Shown here piece by piece: positions 53,460 through 64,000 of a DNA stretch of 64,000 bases. Every line of letters starts with the position of its first letter. Position 1 is the stretch's first letter. The notes beneath the pieces are model-generated. The model had not been told where the DNA came from, made no database searches, and saw only the letters and a program-made list of their open reading frames with translations. The DNA comes from Glutinoglossum americanum (taxonomy: Eukaryota; Ascomycota; Geoglossomycetes; Geoglossales; Geoglossaceae): assembly GCA_020080175.1 (NCBI GenBank), contig JAGHQL010000072.1:1-64000 (forward strand). The letters run 5' to 3'. Both the position numbers and the translations under genes were made by a program.

Positions 53460-54695
53460 TCAAACAATTCCGCCTGCCTCATTACCCCTCCCCCCTCCCC
53501 CAGACATAACGTACTCCCCCCTCAACGTCCTCCCACCTCCAACCCCCTCACTACCAAGTCTCTCCCCTCCCCCGCCCCCCCTAATACCATTGACGACCAG
53601 CGGTGGCGGAATCAACGACGACGGGCCCTGCACCGGGGTTCTTGGCCGCATAAAGGAGGGCTGTGGGGGAGGCGCGACCCAGTCGTGGACGGAAGAGGAG
53701 CGGGGGTATGGGATTCTAGGCGAGTAGGTTTGGAGGGAGGGTTGTGGGTGCGGATTGTAGGGTTCATAGGTGTGGAGAGGACGAGTGATGGAAGTTCTAG
53801 TTGCGGGTTGGGTGTTGTAGCCACTGAGCCCGGGACCAGCCTCGCCGTTTGCTGATAATCCAGATCCGATTCCTCCGGCGGCTCCCCATTGGGTGTGCGA
53901 AGCTTCTAGTGGTATGTCTGGCCTTCCTCGAGTAGCAGCTTCCCTGTTGTTGAGACTATCCCTTGTCCGCTGCTCGCCGCCTGGAGAATCGCCAACGCCT
54001 TGATTCCCACACCGTGATATAGGCTGAGTCACTCTAGGCGGGTCACTGAGTCTATTCCCACTGCTGCCGCTCCCACTACCACGAGAGCCTTCACTACCCC
54101 CATGTCCTTGCCCAGTTGCAATTCTCGGTGGGTCAGACAAAAAATCCGGTGAGTATCTGCGGAAGTTCCTTGATGGCTTCTGCTTCCCCTCGCCTGACAT
54201 TCTCTCCTTCATCTCCAAGTATCGGTACAACTCGTATCCATCCTGAGCGGAGTCTCGGCCAGTTACCTGATACTTCATGTATCGCCATGACCAACCAATC
54301 AGGCCTAATAATACTAGAAGGACGAGTACTATAGTGGTGCTGAGAATGAAATGGGGAGGAAGTGGTCGTTTGAGGTAGAACGTGATGCCAAGGATGATGG
54401 TTAGGGTGGTCAGCAGGGTGATGAAGAAGCATAGCGGGAGGAGGCGGTAGAGGACGAGGTCGACGATCAGTGGAGGGGGCTGTCTCGGTGCGGGGCGCTC
54501 TAGTGGGAGGGGATATCGAGGTGATGTTTGAGGTGAGTTGTATTCAAGGGAGCTAGAGGGATGAGGCATCGTTGAAGTTGGCGGGGGCAAGCTAGGCGCC
54601 ATCGACGTATCAACAGATGGCGGTGCGTCCCTCGGCGCCGGCATTCCACTGCGCTCATCTTTCCCTCTCTTCCTCCCCAACATCGCGCTCAACAT
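53460..54695 (-). CDS. Proline/glycine-rich protein with two membrane segments
   Basis: Single open frame of 411 codons; family not recognised. Seen: an 80-residue Pro-rich disordered N-terminus, two adjacent hydrophobic segments (about 80-107, LVLYRLLPLCFFITLLTTL; about 114-138, ILSTTIVLVLLVLLGLIGWS), then a predicted cytosolic tail of 270 residues rich in Ser, Gly, Pro and Arg with two LSDPPR words. Such two-TM, disordered-tail proteins are frequent in Pezizomycotina. Its start at 54695 is preceded by a further in-frame stop. Membrane location is inferred. Confidence 0.7.
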   Translation of the reverse strand: MLSAMLGRKRGKDERSGMPAPRDAPPSVDTSMAPSLPPPTSTMPHPSSSLEYNSPQTSPRYPLPLERPAPRQPPPLIVDLVLYRLLPLCFFITLLTTLTIILGITFYLKRPLPPHFILSTTIVLVLLVLLGLIGWSWRYMKYQVTGRDSAQDGYELYRYLEMKERMSGEGKQKPSRNFRRYSPDFLSDPPRIATGQGHGGSEGSRGSGSGSSGNRLSDPPRVTQPISRCGNQGVGDSPGGEQRTRDSLNNREAATRGRPDIPLEASHTQWGAAGGIGSGLSANGEAGPGLSGYNTQPATRTSITRPLHTYEPYNPHPQPSLQTYSPRIPYPRSSSVHDWVAPPPQPSFMRPRTPVQGPSSLIPPPLVVNGIRGGGGGERLGSEGVGGGRTLRGEYVMSGGGGRGNEAGGIV

Positions 54696-55472
54696 AATAA
54701 TCGAAATTCAGAAGATAGTAAAACCGAAGAGTGAGCGTCAGCGTTGCCAGCGTCAAAGTGCGGAGGGAAGAACGTAAGCCAGGGATATTCTGCCCCCTCT
54801 TAACTAACTCGCCAGACCGCTGGTCCACGGGGAGAAGACCGCGGAATCTTCCCCTGCAGATCCTGGGGTTGTGGGGAGTGGCTGTAGATAGATGCGCGGC
54901 TCGGGGAATTGAGCCGCCTGTAAGACATCATAGGCCTAAAGATAATCACCAATGTAGGAGGTTAGACTATGGTGGGGAAGTGAGGTATGGGGTTATGCGT
55001 GGAAGTAACGAAATGAGGAGCCTTTGGTAGCTTGTATTTTTAGCGAAGTGTTTGGTATCCCTTTGGGGGATGGGCCACACACAGTGCTTCCTAATATAAA
55101 GGAAGCAGACATAGTCGCGATATGCACCTCCGCAATACTTCCGTGGCTCTCCGGCAAGGGCCATGGGAAAGAACAAGACATTGAAATGGCCGTTGATTGC
55201 TGCCGGCGTCGATTTGCAGGACATAAGGTTAAAACGCATCGCTGCTATTTGACGTAATCAAGGCCGCTAACAAGGCTTTGTTTGGCCTTTCGGGGCTTTT
55301 ATAGAAGTCACCATAGTAATCTCGAATATCACTCGCATCATCCTAGAACAGGTCTTTTGGTGGATTCAACTTAAGTAGAGCAGTAATGATGAGGGAATAG
55401 CCGAACTCATTGGATCAACGCCACGCTATGCTATGAACGCCTGAAAGATGCGGTGCAGATGTTGAGAATGGC
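54696..55472. other. Intergenic, about 0.8 kb
   Basis: No firm gene. A plus-strand frame at 55024-55257 lacks an ATG at its start and has no family features. Confidence 0.4.
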
Positions 55473-56267
55473 CTAATACTCTTTCTCGAAAGTCTTCTGG
55501 ATAGGTTTCGCGGCCTGCCATCGCAACATTAGCCTTTGAGCAATTATCACAAAATGGGCATTCATATCCCTAGGTCCAAGCTCACATCAATGAACTTCTC
55601 CAAGTCCTTGTCTAGGTTCGCCAGGTCGTCCCTTCGTTTCTTATTATCCGCAATTAGACTTTGCTTCTTCTTTAACAAGCCTTGCCTCTCTTGCTCTAAG
55701 GCCTCGCGCTCTACATGTTCGTGGTTTATCCGCACAATCATCAGTTCATGTTCGTCTGCCTCTGAGTGCTCGGGATAAAGGCTTAGAAACTCTTCGATTG
55801 GAATGAGTGGAAGTTGCTGGTATTTGTGGCTTGAGGTCCGAGTGACATAGTCAGTCGCGTACGCATGAATGCGAACACTGAGCTTTAGAGGGAGCTAGAT
55901 ACACTCACTCATACGCGTCACAAGCCGCAATCTCACCCCTAAGGTGCCGCTGTTCATAGTACAGGTTCTGTAACTGGAGGTGCAGTCGATCCACCTCCTG
56001 ACGGGCTTCAGCGGTGATCTGCTTCGTCTCTCGGACTTGAAGAACCGCCTGTCGGTTCAGCCCTCGCATTTGGCTCAAGTAGGCATGGAGGATCTTCTGC
56101 GCCTTGAAAAGCTCGGCCTGGATGTCTTCCGAGGAAGAAGATGGAGGATCGCGAAACAGACGGCCAAGCATCGACATGCAATGCTCGCGAGTATGGGCGG
56201 ATGTTTCCAGAGCAGCGTGGAGAGAAGGATCGGTAACTAGATCAGTGACTAGATCGGTGACTGCCAT
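55473..56267 (-). CDS. THO complex subunit, THOC5/Fmip1 family
   Basis: Subunit of the THO/TREX assembly linking transcription to mRNA export in the nucleus. Three exons, 56267-55909, 55829-55586, 55514-55473 (214 aa, in frame). Seen: helical coiled-coil protein throughout; the family block LQLQNLYYEQRHLRGEIAAC followed after the splice by HKYQQLPLIPIEEFLSLYPE matches the Fmip1 N-terminal region; then a second coiled coil (ALEQERQGLLKKKQSLIADN). The last exon encodes just 13 residues. It is shorter than animal THOC5, as is usual in fungi. The N-terminus contains a TDLVTDLVTD repeat from three 12-bp DNA repeats. It is divergent with the PAQR gene (658 bp between starts). Confidence 0.85.
56230..56265 (+). 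repeat. Three 12-bp repeats at the THOC5-like N-terminus
   Basis: Three imperfect copies of CGGTGACTAGAT-like 12-mers directly after the start codon, giving a VTDL repeat. Frame-preserving unit length. Confidence 0.7.
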
Positions 56268-56925
56268 TTTGGGCGCTGTGAATCAAGAAGAGGGAGAAAG
56301 GGCTACGTCCGTCAACGTGGAGTGTCTTGATGACATGGATGTTGAAGAGCCTCTCAAACTATAGGCGCGCCATAGGATAATAAAAGCGGCGATGTCGTCA
56401 ATTTTACGGAGCAATGGTTGAGCACATTACGTGTCCTAGTACGGAGTATATTTCTTGACCATTCCAGGCTTGAAGATCTAATTGCTGATTATAGAGCTTT
56501 TAGTTGCGGCGCCACTGTAGCCCCCCAGCGTGCTTAAGTGGCGACACGCTGAGAATGCTCCGTAAGAGCGGCACGACAACAGGAGAATAGGCAGGGGCCT
56601 TCTTTTGGTGGGAGCTAAATAATTTGGACGGACCTTCATTTCCGGCTCGTGTTAATCGTACCCTATCACATCGGTTCTTGGCCTGCCGAGATCTTGTGCC
56701 TGGAAGGTTGATCAGCGGCGACAACAGGCGCATAGATCCCCAACACACTCCTTTAGGCGCCCAATGGGAATTTCCGCTCAAGAACGTGAATATCCACCAC
56801 ATCAGACAGCTCACCAGAACAAACTTACAACCCCCACCGACCGACGACGCTACTATACCTCACGAACGGAGATTGTTCTTAAAACCTGCGTTCCTACGCC
56901 GCCAGGAGAGTAAGCTCTTCTTGGC
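56268..56925. promoter_or_regulatory. Bidirectional promoter region THOC5-like / PAQR
   Basis: 658 bp between two divergent start codons. No gene recognised; no clear TATA box. Confidence 0.4.
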
Positions 56926-58470
56926 ATGACCTGCACCCAGGCGGCATTAACATTAGAGTCCTGCGAGGAGCCCGCCGCCAGTACGGCGAGCTCCTCAGGG
57001 ACAGATGTTGGTCTAAGGTCTATCAGGGGAAGAAGGCATTCTTCGTATCACCCCGCTCGGAGTGCCTCAAACCCCATGGAAGATGACTTCCTACTTCTTA
57101 AAGTTAGCATTTGCGAAACGTCACGCTTGTAGAGACCACCAGCACACTAACTATTGAAAAAGGTCGATCTATTCCTCTCCAAACTGGAACGCCGTCTAGC
57201 ATTCCTAGAGAGCTATGGTAACCTAAACCTCGATGCAGGCATCTCTCGTGCTTACGCCACCCTTCAAGCAGTCCGCTGTTCCTGCTCCCATGTCTCCGGG
57301 GAATTCCTAGGGGCGGGCCGCAGACGCGCAAAGGTTCTTGTGGAGACGTTGGAGAGGCAATACGACGCGATGGCTTCCAGAGAGACTATGGAACAGAAGA
57401 TTCAAGCGGGGATAAAATTGATGGAAGACCTGCTCGCCGATTTTGAATCTCGAACACACGCGATGCGGGAAGCTGGGCTTGGAGGTATGGTATATGAGGG
57501 ACGTAGACGCGTAGACGAGGGATTGGAACGGGCAAGAGAGGCTGTTGACGAAGGAATGGAGAGGGCTTGGAGAGCCAAAGAAAATCTCAAGGAGAGCATC
57601 GAGCAGGCCATAAATCGCGCACGAGAGCATGGACTCATCAAATACGAAGACTTGCCCCACCCATGGCGTGTTAACCCCCACATCCTCCGCGGCTATCGTT
57701 TCACAGAGTCGAAAGTCGAGTGCGTCTGGTCAGTACTTCGAGTCTCCAATGAGACAGTCAACATCTGGTCACACGCAATCGGTTTAGTAGTCGTTCTGGC
57801 TATTGCATTCCACTTTTACCCGACCAGTGTCAACTTCTCACTGAGCACCACACCAGATGTATTCATGTCCGCAATTTTCTTTTTTGCAGCATGCAAATGT
57901 CTGGTCTGCAGTACAATGTGGCATACTATGAACGGCATTGCAGAGCAGACAATACTAGAACGCTTTGCCTGTGTCGATTACACGGGAATCTCGCTCCTCA
58001 TTGCTGCCTCGATAATGACGACTGAGTACACCGCTTTTTATTGTGAGCCTCTCAGCCGATGGTTGTACATCTGTACCACTGCTGCCCTTGGAATTGGCGG
58101 AGTCATACTACCCTGGCATCCTACGTTCAATCGATCGGACATGCAGTGGGCTCGTGTGGCCTTCTATGTCACCCTAGGTGCTACAGGCTTGGTTCCCGTT
58201 ATTCAGCTAAACTGGACCCGCGGACCCGAATGGACCTACTTCTTTTATGCGCCTGTCATGAAGAGCGTTGCTGTTTACTTAATTGGTGCTTTGGTGTATG
58301 CCAGCCAAGTGCCCGAGAGATGGTGGCCTGGAGGCTTCGACTACGTGGGCGGAAGTCACAATTTATGGCATCTAGCGGTGCTAGGTGGAATCCTCTTCCA
58401 TTACTCTGCGATGCAAGACTTCTTCGCGGGCGCGTTCATGAGAGCCGATCAGGGTTGCGCGATCCGTTAA
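56926..58470 (+). CDS. PAQR/hemolysin-III membrane protein, Izh3 type
   Basis: Seven-TM protein of the adiponectin/progestin receptor superfamily; yeast Izh proteins affect zinc and sterol homeostasis. Two exons, 56926-57102 and 57163-58470 (494 aa). Seen: N-terminal Ser-rich leader ending NPMEDDFLLLK, a long soluble coiled-coil domain (VDLFLSKLERRLAFLESYGN; GISRAYATLQAVRCSCSHVS) of about 180 residues that marks the Izh3 branch, then the PAQR core: PHILRGYRFTESKVECVWSV, NETVNIWSHAIGLVV, SSTMWHTMNG-like second motif (CSTMWHTMNGIAEQ), YTGISLLIAAS, and the closing SHNLWHLAVLGGILFHYSAM. The metal-site histidines (WHT; SHNLWH) are present. Start ATG is followed by a 60-nt intron with a GTTAGC donor. 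Confidence 0.93.
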
Positions 58471-59679
58471 CGAACGTGTTGCGATAGCCGTCTCGCCCGG
58501 TTCTCGACTGCCTTCAGGGATCGTGCATGGCGATCAATTGGATCTTGAAAGTGGGATTACCACTAGGTCTCCCTGAGACCGCGATCGCTTCGATATACAT
58601 AACAGAAGAGCCGCCTTGGACTGGTGATAGAAGAGAGGGGCTCTTCTGCAGCCTTCGGGATCAAGCCAGGGGCCGCTGAAATGCATGCATCTAGTTTTTG
58701 CCTTCACTAGGGTTGAGCCCACCTGCTATGCACCCATCTCGCCCCCCAAAAAGGAGAGCGGGAATATTAGTGGGCCTTACTGTATCTAGTTGGACTTTAG
58801 ATTACTTGCATTAGGGTTTGCTTGCATAGCGGGGTTTGGGACAATATCTTATTGAATGAGGAACCCCCTCGGCGTTGCAACCTAACTGTCAGTACTAATT
58901 AATTGCCGCAATGCTTAATGACGTGACTTTTTGCCCTTTCAGCGTGCACGTCGTCCATCTTAACCGCTTATGGTAGAGTCCCCAGGACTGATGCATTTCT
59001 GCCCAAGAATCTGCAGAGACGTGTAGCATTGGCGGTGAAAGAATATCGAGTTTTGCCGACACGAAGATCGTCTATCTTTGCCACCCGGGTTTACAAATAA
59101 TAGCACACTATCGTAAACTGTCTGAGCTGTCAGCTCCTCAATCGCCTAAGAGCTGCCCAACACTGAGATACGGACGCAATAAAAATTTTCTCGTTGTCCT
59201 GTTCTCACTCATGAAGTACTTATGGTCCAATCAACGGGCGCCACACCTATCGTCTCCATTTCCTACGCCCTCCCTGGCGGTGTGGGCCAGCTTCAGTTCG
59301 AGCCTCCGCTTCCCCGAATAGATGGGAATATAGAATGGCCGAAAGGCCTCATTCTGGGATGTGATTACTCAGAGGTCCCGCCAGTATATCAAGCTCATTA
59401 ACAACAAATCCTTCTTGCGGCCACTCCAATTCTGTTTGAGTCCGCAAGCATCATCACTTAAACATCACCGTTGTCAACTTTATGCAACAGAGTGCTTTTG
59501 TCAGGATATTTCGCTAGCTCCAGACTTGCCATTATACAGTTTCCTACAGAGGCTTCATTCGCACCTTAAGGGTTTAATTTGGTCATCCACGGTTGTGTGC
59601 TGAACTCCTTAGACACTTTCCTTTCACGCGAGTTTCGTTGTTTTGACTCTGGTAATCGTCAAAGGAGCCCCAAATCACC
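58471..59679. other. Intergenic, about 1.2 kb
   Basis: No gene recognised; should hold the PAQR 3' flank and the promoter of the next gene. Confidence 0.45.
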
Positions 59680-61011
59680 ATGTCTACATCAGGATATGCC
59701 AGGCCGGAACCCGGAACCCGTGTAGGTTTTGCCGAGGAGTTCCCGGGACCAGGACTTGGACTTGGGCCTTTAACCTCACCAAGAAGGTCAAGGTCAGAAC
59801 CCTCCTACTGCAATGCCAAACTTGTCCCTCAATAGTTTCATTAGTATTAGTATGATGAGGCGCTAATACCACTAAAGCTCCCTACAATCGCCAACGAGTG
59901 GATATTACTCTTCCACACCAACCAGCGCAGGCTACTCATATGAAAATGTGTATGCCACGCGCAGAAGGTACCCCTCCACGGAATTCATGTATTTTCAGGC
60001 TCCAATGCTAAGCTACACCAACCTCTTTGAAGTGTACAATTTCCTGTAAGTTCGGGCGCTCCTACTGCTGTTCAGACGGCCAGGACGACCAGCATGCCTT
60101 CTCCAGACCGTATACAGGGACTGCAAGGATTTTCTGCCAGCTATGGTCGTGGAATTGCCGTCTCTGGATCCCAGGGAGCATATTCTACAACATACGCCGA
60201 AGCCGGGACGTCTCCCACCGAGTACAGTCCGGGATCACCTTCATCCTTCGGACCCATCGGAACCGACCCAGGAGTTTATGCAAAACATGGGCACCAGGAC
60301 TGGAAAGAGCCACTGCAGGCCTCACCGGATATGTATTTGGTTGACCAGGGTCTCCTCAACGCCATGTCTTCCCCAGATCTTCTCAACGATGTTTCTTGTC
60401 AACGAGATCCGGGCAAGTCAAAGGGTCCTAGCAAGCCACATGCCCAGAGACGCCCTTCGAACCGAGATGAGTTTGACGGTCCCCATCAGCTTCTCGATAG
60501 GCCAACCCCCGATACTATCGCAGCACAAGAGCGAGACCTCCCCCACCTCCCTACAAACCTATTCGTGCAGGAGCAAGATGATGTTCTGGCCCAAGTCAAC
60601 GATCGGTTGTCCCAGTGCGCGTTCGATTTCATTGCAAAGTACCAGTTCCCCATCCCACTGGAGTCGGACAAAAGGCCAGTCAGGATCCCAGCCGATCGGG
60701 AGTGGACTGAGTGGGTGTACTTGCTCAAGAGACTTGCCACCAAGAGACGGATCCCAGCCAGGGTTCTCTACAATGGACAGATCAAACAGTTCGTCACCGT
60801 TCTGGAGAATTCGCTGGAGATGCGGCATGCTGCCAAGCATCAATCCCGACCCCTGAAGGACGATAGGAATGTCCTTCAACTTATTTCTGCTGGGATCCAG
60901 GTCACCAAAATCCTCAAAGATGCACATGCCATGCAGTACCTAGATAGGCTGTATGTCAACACAGAGATGAAGATCCAAAGTCGGATCAATCAGAATACAT
61001 TTTCCAGTTAA
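59680..61011 (+). CDS. Conserved fungal protein of unknown function
   Basis: Best model has exons 59680-59786, 59878-59967 and 60033-61011 (391 aa, in frame), though both donors (GTCAAG, GTACCC) are weak; the minimal model starts at ATG 60094 (305 aa). Seen: Gly/Ser/Tyr/Pro-rich disordered N-terminal half, then a well-ordered domain of about 170 residues (EQDDVLAQVNDRLSQCAFDF; IAKYQFPIPLESDKRPV; DREWTEWVYLLKRLATKRRI; PARVLYNGQIKQFVTVLENS; LKDDRNVLQLISAGIQVTKI). I recall this block as conserved in filamentous ascomycete hypothetical proteins, with no assigned function. No TM or catalytic motif is visible. Confidence 0.75.
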
Positions 61012-61746
61012 CATAGTAAGTTCCTTTCCCTCAAAGCGATGGTGCTCAGCTTCTTAATTGACCCATAGCGAACCTACCGTCATAAATACGTTGAGAGAGA
61101 GCTTTTTTCCGTTTGGGAATACGAAAGAGGGCCTCTCGTTCCTTACTTTCCCACCTTTGGTTTATTACGCCATTTGGAGTTGTCCACGGATTTGGTCTTC
61201 CCCTGGATGGACCACCAATCATACGTTTTACCAGTGGCCCTGGATCTGGCTTTCCTGGCCTGGACTACTAAGGACCCTTATATTTAGCCAAGACGACAGA
61301 TTGTCCGAGCTGGACAGATTGAAGTTTTCTTTTCCTCTGGGTTGCGCTCATCGCCATTTGATTACCAGTTTTTATAAAAACTAGTGAATGATTTCTGTGT
61401 ATTTTCTTATCTCCTTTTTGTTTTAGGTAGGGTACCTTTGCACTGCCCTTCCTTCCAGGGAATATGGACAACCGAAAAATGGGTGATTGTTTTCAGATTG
61501 ACCACGAATTTTTTTTCTTCAGGATGAAAGAGTTACGAGCCGCTCCCCTATGACGGAATACCAGCTTCCCTACTTGTTTATCTAGCTATTATGACCTAGG
61601 ATATAGCGTACAATGGAACACGTACTTTTTTCCTCTAAAGGGTAACTTCCATCAGCACTCTCCTTACCAGCCTATGATTGCCGCGAAATATGAATGCGTG
61701 GCTCAATCAGGTTATTTGGAGGTAGGATAAAGGGAAATTCCCCAAA

Positions 61747-61780
61747 TACCGCCGGCTCTAGTGTTGACTTATTGAGCGCC
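61747..61780 (+). repeat. Dispersed repeat word, copy 2
   Basis: Shares CGGCTCTAGTGTTGAC and most of the next 17 bases with 12930-12963, same orientation. Confidence 0.45.
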
Positions 61781-62037
61781 GCCGATTATGTCCGCAACAC
61801 CACCTCCCCCATCGGTATATGATGACATCTTGCTTTTCAAGGGATAATTACCTAGGCACCCCAGATGCTACACAAAGCTTGCTAAAATACCATAAAGGTC
61901 AAAATGCAAAACATTACGCCATATAACTCTGAGAACTGCCAAAATGCCTCAGAGTATATTTTTGAGAGGTTCTCCCATGGTCACAAGCGTGCTCCCAGAA
62001 GCCACCGTTGTATCATAGAGCATATGTTCGGGAGGGA

Positions 62038-62122
62038 TCCCCATAACCATAGGCATACCCCAGGGACCACCGCGGTGTCAAGTTGCGAACACCTGGGGGA
62101 CCCCTATAACCATTAGGCACGC
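62038..62122 (+). repeat. Short direct repeat
   Basis: A word reading about CCCCATAACCATAGGCATACCCC recurs some 63 bp later as CCCTATAACCATTAGGCACGCCCC. Age and origin unknown. Confidence 0.5.
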
Positions 62123-62627
62123 CCCCGGGGAATGTAAGGGGAGGGGAGAGCAATGTGCTTGGGAAACAGTAAACAGGTCAAAGGAAAAATCATGGCATTC
62201 TGGTAGACTTTTTGTGGCATCCGGGCAAACAGAATGAAATGTGATATTTGAGAAATTATCCCTAGTTTGTAACCTACTTACCTTTAGGACGTTGAAAACG
62301 GAGGATCGAGAGCGATAAATTATTTTCGTCTGACATCTGACGCATGTCAATTGGGCTTGGATTATCACGGGGGCGTCGCAGCGAGATTTTGTTTATTGAT
62401 TAGGTTCTCGTAATGAAGCACAGTTATTTTGCCCCGTTAGACTTATCTTTGCGCCCTAAACGCGCAAGTAGCTCCGCCCACCATCAAAATCACCGCTGCC
62501 AACACGTTCTGCACCTAAACCCCCTTACCTCAATCCCTCCTAAATCCAGACCCAGAAGGGGGAAATTTTGTGGTCAGCAGTAGTCCTCCCATCCGCAATC
62601 AAATTCTGAAGGGTACGGCAGATGCGA

Positions 62628-63991
62628 TCAAAATTGTTCATTCTGAGGAGCACCCCGCTGGTCCGTATCGAACATGTCTTCGAGGGTGGTGAGTTGTCTC
62701 TGGACATACAGCCACCAATCAGAACAACTTGCTTCTTGATCCGGGAAACGATACTCACATCAACCTTACTAATCTCGTCGACGATCTCTTGATTCCTCCC
62801 CTTGATTACTTCCACAAGCTTCGCCTGCGGAAATTCAAGTCAGGATCAGCAAGCGGCGAGGATAGCAGAAAATGAGGCAAGTTAGTGATATACCATCTTT
62901 TGCCGTCTCTCTTGGTGGTTTTTCAGCAGATCTTGCTTTAATATTGCAATGTCAATGCGAAACTGCTTCATTTCTGGTGAATCTCCGTTGGAGTCTATCT
63001 CGCTGGGGGTGTTCGAGCGTCTTCGCTTGTGGCTATCTTGGGAGACCGTAGTGTCATTCTCCGGTAACTGGTAGCTTGCTGAAGATCCCGGTTGACTGTC
63101 CGGTTGACTGTCACCGCTGGGTTGGGAACCATGACTGGCGCTTGTGGACACAGGCTGCAGAGAGGGGGGCGTATCCCGCAGCTCTAGCACAGCAAGGTTA
63201 TTGTCGGTACCAAACCAGTGAGGCCTCGAACGGCCTATGATGCTCGGCTCCCCGAAGATGCTTGTAGGTGTCATATTTGTGGGTCGAAAGACTGATTTGG
63301 ATCCATACGGTTGCGCATTTGTTAACTCAGCTATTCTTGGTGTCGGTTGCTGGCTCTTATTCCACACCACACCGTCCTCACATGTTTTGCTCCCTTCGCT
63401 ATTGTTCATGGTCTCTCCACGCTTCTTGCTCTCTTTTCTCTGGACAGCATCCTCTTTCTCCTCGCCTTCAGTGACGTTTCCATCTCCCACAGTTTGTGGC
63501 CGTCCTTCTCTTAGGACTTGGGTTGCTGCCCGAACCTCCCGTGTTTGGTTCCGATGCTGGAGCCTTGGATCTCGGCTACTATCAATAAAATTCCCGACAA
63601 TCAAATCCCCCTGCACAGTGGACTCCGAGCCTTGGCTGCTCCGGGGTGATGCGCCTTGCCTTGGGGTGTCAGAAGGCTCGAAGGCGATAAGAGAGCCTAG
63701 AGCCTTCGAGGGTGGAGAAGGGGGACGTGATCTGAACCGGACCGAGAAATCTTCAGGAGTAGGTAGGAGGATAATGCCCATGCTAGCCAACGCCGCTTTA
63801 TGCAATTCAGCACACCACCTCATAGTGAATAACTCCACACAGTTTAACGCACCTTTAGATCTGTAGAAAAACTTGAAGGTTGCCCAAGGGCTTATACCCG
63901 GGCGGAAGTCGAATACTTCGCAGTTTTTCTTCTTCGCATTTGCGCGGGTTATACGGGTACGATTTTTGAACCTGAGTGGGCGCACAGCCAT
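62628..63991 (-). CDS. Uncharacterised protein with C-terminal coiled coil (5' end unsure)
   Basis: Exons (63991 or beyond)-62894, 62824-62759 and 62699-62628 give 411 visible residues in one frame. The frame is still open at the window edge, so the true start may be upstream; ATG 63991 is the only candidate inside. Seen: an N-terminal segment that looks folded (EVFDFRPGISPWATFKFFYR; LFTMRWCAELHKAALASMGI), a 230-residue disordered Ser/Pro/Arg-rich middle with HKRRRSN, then a helical C-terminus (MKQFRIDIAILKQDLLKNHQ; AKLVEVIKGRNQEIVDEISK). Small exons 2 and 3 carry 22 and 23 codons. Family not recognised. The layout (folded head, basic middle, coiled tail) resembles the orphan at 10.9 kb, without sequence similarity that I can see. 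Confidence 0.65.
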
Positions 63992-64000
63992 GTCAGTCTC

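Larger units (their letters stand above)
61012..62627. other. Intergenic, about 1.6 kb
   Basis: AT-rich sequence with no supported gene. It contains the second copy (61747) of a dispersed repeat word and two copies of a CCCCATAACCATAGGCA-like word (62037 and 62100). Confidence 0.45.

Overview
The window looks like nuclear DNA of a filamentous ascomycete (Pezizomycotina). The evidence is short spliceosomal introns (mostly 47-170 nt, GT-AG), fungal gene architectures (fungal-type dolichol kinase with a long N-terminal extension, fungal diphthine-ammonia ligase with two RidA domains, Msn2/Seb1-type zinc fingers, a THOC5-type THO subunit, an Izh3-type PAQR protein), and about 18 genes in 64 kb. 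Gene density is low and intergenic DNA is long and full of microsatellites, which would suit a repeat-rich lineage, but I cannot assign a class or genus.

Layout. (1) 1-2.64 kb, minus: molybdenum cofactor sulfurase, C-terminus off the window. (2) 3.84-7.18 kb, minus: ATG1 kinase, with about 3.7 kb of repeat-rich upstream DNA. (3) 10.6-14.0 kb: accessory island with an orphan coiled-coil gene, a broken gene fragment, a 55-58 bp minisatellite and a pair of direct repeats. (4) 14.2-22.8 kb, all minus: dolichol kinase, DPH6 and an Msn2/Seb1-like transcription factor. (5) 22.8-30.8 kb: an 8 kb stretch with no convincing gene, rich in homopurine tracts. (6) 30.8-32.0 kb, minus: TXNL1-like thioredoxin with PITH domain. 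(7) 32-33.85 kb: DNA-transposon (Harbinger-like) debris. (8) 33.85-44.92 kb, the densest block: M1 aminopeptidase (+), DPH4 (-), mitoribosomal mL59 (+), PRP28 (+), PRP39 (+). (9) 47.2-49.3 kb (+): UBA-containing ArfGAP. (10) 50-55 kb: poorly conserved genes, a tRNA-like sequence and a two-TM proline-rich protein. (11) 55.5-58.5 kb: divergent pair THOC5-like (-) and Izh3-like PAQR (+). (12) 59.7-61.0 kb (+): conserved fungal protein of unknown function. (13) 62.6-64.0 kb (-): uncharacterised coiled-coil protein reaching the edge.

The genes are mostly housekeeping: Moco maturation, autophagy, dolichyl-phosphate synthesis, diphthamide formation (two genes), stress transcription, splicing (PRP28 and PRP39 side by side, both acting at the 5' splice site/U1 step), mRNA export, vesicle traffic and mitochondrial translation. 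No secondary-metabolite cluster, CRISPR array, rRNA or intact mobile element was seen. I found no clearly new system. The best candidates for novelty are the accessory island at 10.6-14.0 kb, the 8 kb homopurine-rich stretch and unusual splicing (17-nt exon, stop-free 60-nt intron, GC-AG intron). All intron boundaries are my own reading; for multi-exon models the exon lengths were checked to sum to a multiple of three.
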